64,000 nucleotides of DNA from Xanthostigma xanthostigma (lineage: Eukaryota > Arthropoda > Insecta > Raphidioptera > Raphidiidae), in assembly GCA_963575645.1 (NCBI GenBank), contig OY754473.1:6696001-6760000 (forward strand), written 5' to 3'. Below the pieces are notes generated by a model. That model was not told where the DNA came from, did not search any database, and worked only from the letters and a program-made list of their open reading frames with translations. Below, in pieces: positions 56,401-64,000 of this stretch. Numbering within the stretch: the stretch's first letter is position 1; every line of letters starts with the position of its first letter. The position numbers and the translations under genes are program-made.

Positions 56401-56459
56401 ACGCTGTTTGCAACTTAAAGTTGCACACGGCGTTTGTTGATGGCGACATCTAAAACAAC

Positions 56460-57320
56460 TTTGAACATGGCTTTAATTATTTCGACATGTGTTTGTTTAT
56501 GTAGTTTTGCGTGGGTAAATAATTACTGTGCGTTGTACAATTGGTAGGGGATTCGTACATATTTGAAATTTACGAGTCAAATCCATTATATGAGTAAATT
56601 AAATTTTATCTAAACAAAATGTTCTAAAAAGTGTATAAATAAATTTAGATGTTTCACATTTTTTTTTACATCTTCAGATTTCTTAGGGTGTCCGTTCCAA
56701 CGTTCTTAATTCATAAGTGTAAAAAATTGCCTCACTAGCGCCACAAACGGACCATTTTTCAATCTTGAAAGAAAAAACTCACTGTGAAATCCAAAAAATT
56801 TCATTTAATACATAAGTTTTGTTGATGTGGTTATAGTTATGGAAATCATTAATGCATTATAGAAAATCGTTCCATTTAAAATGCAACATATACCAGTGTA
56901 GAAGTCTGAACAAGGGTTATATTTTTTTTATTTTAGTTCGAAACTCTAATATTACTAAGCCGTAAGCCGTTTTGCCTTGCGGCTACTGATTATAATCACA
57001 ACAAGTATACTGTAATAATATGTACTGTTTATTGATAACCTATAGTCTATACCATATTAAAAGGTTTAATGATTATTATGCAATAATTACTTCATTGGTT
57101 TGTTGTGTATTTGGGACACCAGTTTTTGCACAGATTCTGTAAGACAACGTTTCAGTCAAATCAAATGTTTCATCCCAATAGGACGCTATAGTTGATGTAA
57201 AACATGTAAATAAAACATATGTTGTTAGGTTTACAGTTTTTTATGTATGTATAGATACAGATATAGACAAAAAATTATGAAAACTGAAAATTCACTTTAG
57301 GAATCTTTAAAACTGTACTA
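56460..57320. other. AT-rich non-coding stretch
   Basis: I see no gene and no clear repeat unit. Confidence 0.5.
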
Positions 57321-57324
57321 TATA

Positions 57325-57845
57325 CAGGGTGTCTCACGACATGACTGCCATAGCCTGGGACTGTGTTGCTGGGGTGATTTCAAGTCGCAAATGTCTAATG
57401 AACATATACCCGGACCGCTATCCTAACTGAGCTAGAGAAGCATTTGAAATTTTAGATAAGTAGTAGTAGGAATTGCCTACTAATTTAAAACCCATTTAAA
57501 AAGAAATCGCTTTATTGAATTAGTTGCTCAAAATGTCCACCCAGTTGCTGTATTATACATAGTCTAGCTCTTCTTAGAATTGAAGTGGTAGCTCTGCGAA
57601 GAGTCTCAGGATCAGCACGTATAAATACTAATGGTGATTCACAGCCATCTGGTCTTTTTAATAATAACAAAACCAACAGCCGAACCTAATACCTGCATTA
57701 GTGGGCTTACCTATTTAAAATGTCAAATGCTTCTAGCTCAGTTAGGATAGCGTTCCGTGTATATATGTACATTAGACATTTTTGACTTGAAATCACCCCA
57801 GCAACACAGTCCCAGGCTATGGCAGTCATGTCGTGGGACATCCTC
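57325..57845 (-). mobile_element. Tc1/mariner-type element with about 150 bp TIRs
   Basis: Long inverted ends (CACGACATGACTGCCATAGC, CTGGGACTGTGTTGCTGGGG, TGATTTCAAGTC, CTATCCTAACTGAGCTAG) lie at 57325-57480 and 57710-57845, with TA outside both. A transposase tail lies between them on the minus strand. The 521 bp size implies a large internal deletion. Confidence 0.8.
57520..57640 (-). pseudogene. Tc1/mariner-type transposase C-terminal tail
   Basis: The minus-strand reading gives DPETLRRATTSILRRARLCI then IQQLGGHFEQLIQ and a stop. The LRRR-xx-RLCI-xxx-GGHFEHL pattern is the usual end of many insect IS630/Tc1/mariner transposases. The catalytic domain is missing. Confidence 0.6.
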
Positions 57846-57849
57846 TATA

Positions 57850-58095
57850 ATAAAAAAAATAAAATTTCTGATATCGCGTGAGGTGACGCGGCCCGCGGGT
57901 AATGGCTAGATTTCAATATGGTATATGCTATTCGTTGCAATGGTTACCACGTCATGTAAAAATTAATCAAAGCATGCTTAACTAGTTTATTTCTGACAGA
58001 TCTTCAAAACAAAAGAACAACAGCTGATTTTTTTTATTTCAAAATAATTCCGAAACTATAAAATTTAGAAAAAAATGAAATCAGTCAAACCTTTT
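57850..58095 (-). repeat. Dispersed repeat R2, copy 2
   Basis: This is the reverse of 40250-40545. It contains AAAATTTCTGATATCGCGTG and GCGGCCCGCGGGTAATGGCT then AG, so the CTAG-type end is present on the plus strand here. Confidence 0.6.
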
Positions 58096-58648
58096 GATTG
58101 GTCAGTAAAATGTTTATTTGGTAACTTGATATTATTTTCTACTTCACAGATGATATTTTAAAACCGCGAATTAGTCTATAAATCAATAAATGAAAGGTTA
58201 AATTTGTCAAATTGTAAATAAAACGGCGATCGTGTGTGTTTTGTTTTTATTATTAGGTGTTAAAACCGTGTAGGTCTCGAGTCAGATAGATTTTTATATA
58301 CAATAAATAACAGAGCTGTCGGTAATTTTTCAATGTCTTGTCAACTTTTTATTCTATTCAATTGTAATTGTTTGGTGATCATTTTTGTCGTCCATTGTTA
58401 TTACTCTAAAGCAACGCTAGAGACAGAATAGACAAAATGCCACGGGCCCGTAGCCTAAAAGGGCCCCCGGCCCCAGTGGCCGTTAGGACAGGAGGTGTCT
58501 GAAATTTATAAAGATGAAACCACAACTTAAAGATTTTTTTATAATAAGGGAAGGCCCCATCCGATTAATTTGCCACGAGCCTCGGGTGGTATAGTTACGC
58601 TACTGATGCACATCGCCTAAGCGCAAATTCGTTTCTCTATTAGTTTAG

Positions 58649-59155
58649 CCCATTGTGTGCTGGCGGTACCTACAAGTACCACATATTTTTACCTTTTGTT
58701 CCCAGCCTTGAAATGTATAGTTGTGTGCTGACGGTACTCTTAAGTACCACAAATTTGAACCTCTGTATTCCCGGCTTTGATTTTTTTAAAGATTGTGTAA
58801 TATTTTTCATAATTTTATGTTTATTTGCTACAAAAAGGAATAATGGATTGATTTTGTCATCAAAATTATTTTTAATCATCAGACCGTTTTATGTAAAATA
58901 ACTTCAACTGTAAATGCTGCCAACACAAAAATTATTTCTAAAACGTTATAAACATAGTGACCGAGAAGTACCAACAGTTATGCAGTCAAAAAACTATTCA
59001 ATTTTATATTTATCAAACGTTGAAACGTTCGGTACTTTGAAGTACCGTGAGCACACAACTACGTATTTTAAGGTTGGGAACAAGAGGTAAAAATATGCGG
59101 TACTTGTATGTACCGTCAGCACATAACTATACGTTTACAAGCTGGACACAATGGG
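58649..59155. mobile_element. Foldback F6 with CCC...GGG ends and TTAG flanks
   Basis: The ends CCCATTGTGT and ACACAATGGG are inverted, and TTAG abuts both (58645-58648, 59156-59159). Arms of about 125 bp each carry two related blocks (GTGTGCTGACGGTACTCTTA and relatives) with GGTACNNNNNAGTACC mini-palindromes. It resembles a piggyBac-type MITE at a TTAG site. The 82-codon reading inside is not a gene. Confidence 0.7.
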
Positions 59156-59164
59156 TTAGACGCC

Positions 59165-60060
59165 ATGACGGTTTAATATTATGTATAAAAATTTAAACCA
59201 ATAAAAATGGCTATATCTCCAAAACCAAAAGAGATACAGATTTGCGGATAGTCGAAATTGATTCAGAATAACTTTTTCTATAAGTAAGCATGATATCAAA
59301 CGAATTTATTTTTCAAAAATTTTTCAATTTTGTAAGAAGGGTCCCCCCTTTTACTTTTTTCGATTTTAAAAAAACACAAAAATCACTGTCATATTGTTCG
59401 CATACGACTTACAACTGAGGTTATTCTTATAGAAAAAGTTGCGCTGAATCGATTCCGACCACCTCGGTATCTTTAGTCGTTTAGAAGTTACAGCGTTTGT
59501 TTCTTGAATAATATAAATAAACGCTCATATCTCCTAAACTAAAAGAGATACGGGGTTGCGGATGGTCGGAATCGATTCAGCTTGAAATTTTCTATAAGCT
59601 CGGTTAGTATAGAACGGTCCAAAAGTCGCTTAGTGTCTTAAAAAGTTGCAGATTTGCAAAACGCATATGAAAACATGAAAAATTTACGATATTTGGCAAA
59701 ATATATAATTTTTTCAGATATGCGTGTCTTATAGAAAAAAATACGCTGAATCGAATGGGACCAAGCGCACATTCGTATCTCTGTTAGTTTAGATGCTATG
59801 ACGGTTTAAAGTGTAAAAAAAATTAAACAGTTTAAAATGGCTATATCTCCGAAACCAAAAGAGATACAAGGTTGCGGGTGGTCGGAATCGATTCAGAATG
59901 ACTTTTTCTATAAGTGTGCATGATATCAAACGAATTTATTTTTCGAAAATTTTTCAATTTTGTAAGAAGGGTCCAAAACGGTCCAAAAGTCGCTTAGTGT
60001 CTTAAAAAGTTGCAGATTTGCAAAACGCATAAAAACATGAGAAGATTTACGATATCTGGA
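59165..60060 (+). repeat. Direct repeats of 80-180 bp
   Basis: A block at 59167-59345 (AATGGCTATATCTCCAAAAC, GCATGATATCAAACGAATTT, TCAATTTTGTAAGAAGGGTC) recurs at 59800-59970. A second block (GGTCCAAAAGTCGCTTAGTG, GTTGCAGATTTGCAAAACGC) recurs at 59617 and 59977. The AAATACGCTGAATCGAA wording is also found at 15227. Confidence 0.75.
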
Positions 60061-61420
60061 GAAATATAAAAATATCTCAGATATGTTTAACATTAACGTA
60101 TCTTATAAAAATGTTCTTGAAAATGTGTTTTTTTTTATATTCGGATTACGAAATTTCTAAATATAGTTTTGATAGTTTATTTCTCTCTTCGTCTAACGAC
60201 AAGCGTTAAACAAAAACGAAAAGCTTATTAACACAAAATCTTGGCTGCTGAAGTCCCGGTAAACATTGACATTTTCGTGACTATCAAAATGTTGGATTTA
60301 CATCGAAAATATATAAATGACAACACGTCAGTACGTTATTATCAACACATACACTTAATTTTATTTATTAATAATGCGATATACGTGTGTTTTGTGCTTG
60401 CAGCCTGCATGGCTTGTTTATATTTTTTAATGATCACATTTTTTCCTGGGTTACGTGGGCTTTATTTTCAATTTCTTTTGAATTAAAAGATATTCTATTT
60501 TTAATAAAAAGAAATATAAGAAAAAATTATAAAAAAAATTTTTTCAAACATGTCAGGATAAATAAATAACCAGAATCATAGCTCTCATTTGCGAGCCTTA
60601 CTCGATTAACCTTGAGATCCTATCCTGAAATGACCAGTGCTGTAGGTACCGTCTCGAGTTTTTGAAGGTTTACAGCGAATTGTACCAGGCAACAATACAT
60701 ATTATTTAATTACTTTATCTATGTACCTACTTGTTTTATTTCACTTTAAAATTGTGCTGGCTATGCTAGTAAAACAGATTGTTTTTTAAACAAAAACCGC
60801 AAGTATATTAATTAATTAGGTACGCCTATGGAAAAGTAATAATATTTCATCTTTTACTTGTAACCAAAAAGCCACCCGTCGTTAGACCCATCAAAAGCAC
60901 CGACTCCGAGTTATGCTCCTAGTTTTTTATTTATTCTTGTGCTGTTTTTATTGTATTTAAATGTTAACTTTATACATCCTGGAACCCCCTCCCCTCCCAC
61001 ACACCTTAAAAGCAAAATTCGTACGAATAAATGACTCATTACAGTAAAAACTCATATAAAAATGTTAAGAGGCACTTGTGTCAAAAAACCTACGGATGCT
61101 TTTCAAGGTCAAAGTTTAATCCCGATCGAAGACGACCGGTACTCGGAACTACGCTGAAAAATTCTTTAAAAAAAATTGGTTGTCTGTAAAGTCGGTTCAC
61201 GGACGATAGTTTTACGTGATAACGTCATAAAGAAACATTGAAAATTATTAAGGAAATCAATTACAGTTATTATAGGTATTTCTATAAACACCATACTCGT
61301 AAAGTGTTGAAAAATAACTTTTATTATTTTTCACATTATACGTATACGTTTCCAAACATTTATTTTTACATATTTAAATAGCAAAATTAGAGTTCTAACC
61401 AACTGTAGAAACGGTTTTTA
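60060..61420. other. Non-coding stretch
   Basis: I see no gene. An 81-codon open stretch at 60241 has no ATG at its start and no domain, only hydrophobic segments. Confidence 0.5.
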
Positions 61421-61429
61421 AATATAATG

Positions 61430-61690
61430 AACCGTTTTCAAAATACACGCAGTTTTAATAAACGGACGGTCGGGTGGTGTGGATTTTTCACTCCCTGTAA
61501 GTATATATACGAGCGAACTGTGGCAGTCTATTGGAAGTTTGTGTCTTGTCTTGTCGCTTGCACGCTCAGGCGGAACGGGACACTTTTCGGAACGTTACAC
61601 TTTTTCGTGCATGCAGCCGTTGTTTCATCAATTTATAAGACGTTATCACGTCAAAAACGCCACCTGTTATAAGAAGTTGCACTTCAAAAA
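61430..61690 (+). repeat. Dispersed repeat R3, copy 2
   Basis: It ends TTATAAGACGTTATCACGTC, the inverse of 19380-19400, with TGCATGCAGCCGTTGTTTCA just before (diverged at 19410-19425). Two overlapping readings of 81-84 codons are not supported as genes. Confidence 0.5.
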
Positions 61691-61699
61691 AAATCAGTC

Positions 61700-62460
61700 A
61701 GTGAGTCAATTATTAAGAACACACGAGCTATAGTTTTTATAACAAAAGCGCGTGTTCGTAGAATCAATAATAAATAAACAGGTATTATAATTATATTTAT
61801 TTAAATTGGAAATCTTTCCACAAAAACGTGTATTTATTTAAACACGAATCTATTCACGTTTAGCGGTTTTGCGTGCGGTTAAACATAGGTTAATAATAAT
61901 AATGACGATGGCACGCGCGTCTATACAAATGTTCAAATTACCTCGCTGCGGCCACGCGCTGCGGCTCCTCGTTCTTTTTTTATTCTAAACACTTGTCATT
62001 CCGACTAAACAGTCGTAAGCTTCGTTCACATTCGGCAAAATAGTCTTCGGCCACCTTCGGCAAAGTATTTCGGTTATCTTCGGCGACATAATCGACTTCA
62101 CTTGTCCATATATTTAATACCATCTATGTTGCTAGCAAAGATCGGGAGAAAGACTTAAACACTACGGTGCAGACATAATATCACTTATTATATTATGTTC
62201 GTGAATGGATGCGCGTCAGTTTGCGCATGGAACTAAGCTCTATTCCACTTATTAATTGCCCCACTACAGACGCGACACTTGCGCACAACGGGCCAAGTAA
62301 AAAGAAAGAGATAGAAACAGTCATTTGCTGTCTCACTTACGGCTACTAGCAATGTAGAAGTTATTAAATATACGCCTTTGCAGCTATTTCAGCGTGGTAC
62401 CTTTATTTTAAGGACGGACGGACATACGGGGATCCTATAAGGGTTTCAATTAAAAAAAAA
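61700..62460. other. Non-coding stretch with TTCGGC-rich patch
   Basis: Between 62026 and 62095 CTTCGGC-type words repeat irregularly. Nothing else is recognisable. Confidence 0.45.
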
Positions 62461-62806
62461 CAGTTGTGTGGTTTTAAGAAACCACGACGCAAGTGAAACT
62501 TTTATTGGATTGTAGACACTTATCCATCACGATTAATTATAAACAACAATATCCACATGAATACACGAATAAAAACATGTAAACACTGTACAGCACTTGC
62601 CCGAATGACAGACTGACTATGTGTTATACATACTACACGGTCAGGCTGATGCTAACCATGGGCGCCGCCATATTGGTCTTGGCTGCTCTACCGAGCGCCT
62701 ACTCCAAGCGCCTTTCACTTTACCCCTACTCCCCGGTCGCCTGTAATGCGACATGCAACAGACGGCCAGAAAAATTCGGGGCGATAGAATAAAAGTTTCA
62801 CTTAAA
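62460..62806 (-). mobile_element. MITE B, copy 2
   Basis: This is the reverse complement of 11064-11410, including the hairpin GTGGTTTTAAGAAACCAC and the TIRs AAGTGAAACTTTTATT and AATAAAAGTTTCACTT. A 95-codon antisense reading runs across it and is not a gene. Confidence 0.8.
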
Positions 62807-63368
62807 AAAAACGACATTAATGCTAATGAATTGCAGACTTCTTCTTTCAAGTAAAGAATACTAAACACATTCCAAAGAAACAAACCATATTTAGCAGAGC
62901 ACATTAACTTGTTAAGCGAGTGTGACAACCCCTTAATTTATACAGAACACGGTATTTTTTCGTGTTCTGGCATTATAAGAAATTGTATTGTTGTTGTAAA
63001 ACAACAATAAACAATGTTGTTGGTTTGCATTGTTGAATTGCTAGGACGTGGGTGGCGGGTTGCAAGGATTAAAACAGCGTCTGCAGGATATCAACCTATT
63101 GTTTCAGTGTTAAACACCTGCTCACTATTTATTTCTTGTATGCTGTACTTCTTTTTAAGCAGTGTTGCCAGATTAGTGACTTTATTTATTGCAGTGTTGT
63201 CTGAGACAAATATGCTTTCTTAAATTGTATACTAAATAAATTAACAAACGCACAATGAAAAATAATACAGTTAGAGTATTTTCAACACCATCTCTTTTTA
63301 ACGGATTTTACTTTCGTATTTTCAAGCTTTTAGTCTCTATTTCTTACGCAAAGTGTTTTCTCTAAAGC
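62807..63368. other. Non-coding stretch
   Basis: I see a short hairpin (TTGTTGTAAAACAACAA, about 62988) and no gene. Confidence 0.5.
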
Positions 63369-63634
63369 GGCCTACACACCTTGATACAATCGACTCTTAT
63401 GTTTCATGATGCAAGTAGCAGTGTGTGTAGTACTGAATCACGTATTTGGCATCAGTTGCGGCTTGCAGCGATGCAGAGTCTGGAATCCCATTTTGGTCGG
63501 CGAGCCACGACGCCGAGTCGGCGATGCTGATGCAAGTTTCAGCGTGTATAGAATTGCGTCGATGCCAAGACGATATTAATTTATTTTCCCGCGCCATTTT
63601 AGAGGTTACTTTGTTGTTTGTGTGTGTAATTTCC

Positions 63635-63766
63635 ATGATGGAAAGTGATCGTGTATTTTGGGAAGAGTTCATTAACATTTATCATCTGCATACGTGTCTT
63701 TGGAATACAAAATATGTACTTTTAGCTCTTCCAATAAAGCATTTGAATAACGTTTGCTTTCTATAA
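63635..63766 (+). pseudogene. MADF-domain ORF fragment of a PIF/Harbinger element
   Basis: From the ATG at 63635 the reading gives MMESDRVFWEEFINIYHLHT and then CLWNTK, the start of a MADF DNA-binding domain (a Trp-containing first helix followed by a CLW motif). Such an accessory protein commonly accompanies the transposase in insect PIF/Harbinger elements. Homology ends at about 63712. The remaining codons read through antisense transposase sequence, so only about 26 of the usual 80-plus MADF residues are present. Confidence 0.65.
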
Positions 63767-63884
63767 ACCATCTTTTTGACCATTTCCTTTTTGATTTCCT
63801 TTTTCTATTATGGAGTATAAAGAGTGCCCCAACTACTGCTAATAAAACTGGTGTTGGCAAAACGTATCTCATTTTATTCGTCAA
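63720..63884 (-). pseudogene. PIF/Harbinger transposase N-terminal fragment
   Basis: The minus-strand reading from 63884 contains RKRKSKRKWSKRWFIESKRY and then SNALLEELK. This matches the basic Trp-rich N-terminal signature of HARBI1-type transposases (the pattern RRKRRWWVRPW, then GAYNTLLxELR). Homology stops near 63720, directly against the end of the convergent MADF fragment, so one internal deletion appears to have removed the 3' halves of both genes. The DDE catalytic core is absent. Confidence 0.6.
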
Positions 63885-64000
63885 GCACTAAGGTACCTAG
63901 AAAATAACTTAACCTACTGTTCTTGTGTTGCATGAACATGGAGTCGATTCAGGCAATAGGTTTCGATATGCAACTGATGCAAGTTTCATGAAACATAGAG

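Larger units (their letters stand above)
63369..64000. mobile_element. Internally deleted PIF/Harbinger element, cut by window end
   Basis: The left end GGCCTACACACC (63369-63380) looks like a Harbinger terminus. A subterminal stretch at 63394-63415 (TATGTTTCATGATGCAAG) is inverted at 63970-64000, so the right TIR is reached but its outer part lies beyond the window. The two coding fragments sit between the ends. The preceding TAA would fit the usual TWA target, but the other side cannot be checked. Confidence 0.6.

Noticed and set aside
60241..60486. 81-codon reading with a transmembrane-like segment
   Set aside because: It has no ATG at its start and no homology that I can recognise. AT-rich DNA easily yields hydrophobic stretches.

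Overview
The window is AT-rich eukaryotic DNA and almost certainly comes from a butterfly or moth. The evidence is a Lep1-type Helitron, several other short elements ending in CTAG, piggyBac, PIF/Harbinger, hAT and mariner remnants, tRNA-derived SINEs, and one insect-type bHLH gene. I see no bacterial, phage or CRISPR content. No species can be assigned from the sequence alone.

Only one intact protein-coding gene is convincing. It is a 261-codon bHLH transcription factor on the minus strand (42085-42870), whose basic-helix-loop-helix block closely resembles Drosophila Delilah (dei, also called taxi). A TATA-initiator pair on the same strand near 46435, in a GC-richer patch with no visible repeat, is a candidate dei promoter. 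It would put a roughly 3.5 kb first intron, holding two minisatellites, ahead of the coding exon. A mariner-type MITE begins 102 bp past the dei stop codon and holds the first canonical AATAAA signals on that strand.

Everything else is repeat-derived. Reading left to right: two copies of a Helitron-like element carrying a tRNA-Lys-like segment (1-573, 7517-8078); an eight-unit array of paired ATGGC motifs (3918-5050); inverted copies of an unclassified element, here called element A (9825-10495, 12884-13440), around smaller MITEs; a 653 bp foldback (14300-14952); minisatellites near 18.1-18.8 and 21.2-22.3 kb; two long palindromes joined to SINEs (22963-23525, 38161-38780); the Lep1 Helitron (25420-26002); three hAT-type elements with target duplications (28190, 35713, 36679); nested foldbacks (30087-30940, 34687-34965, 35290-36312); then dei. 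To the right of dei lie a decayed mariner transposase copy (48137-49065), a decayed piggyBac transposase copy inside a third copy of element A (51106-52441), paired SINEs (52593, 54880), further foldbacks, and a PIF/Harbinger element that runs off the window end.

No pathway or operon-like unit is present. The layout is one developmental regulator in a gene-poor, heavily nested transposon landscape. The best leads are the dei control region, the element A family, the Pho/YY1-like array, the piggyBac copy with its internal palindromes, and the long palindromes.
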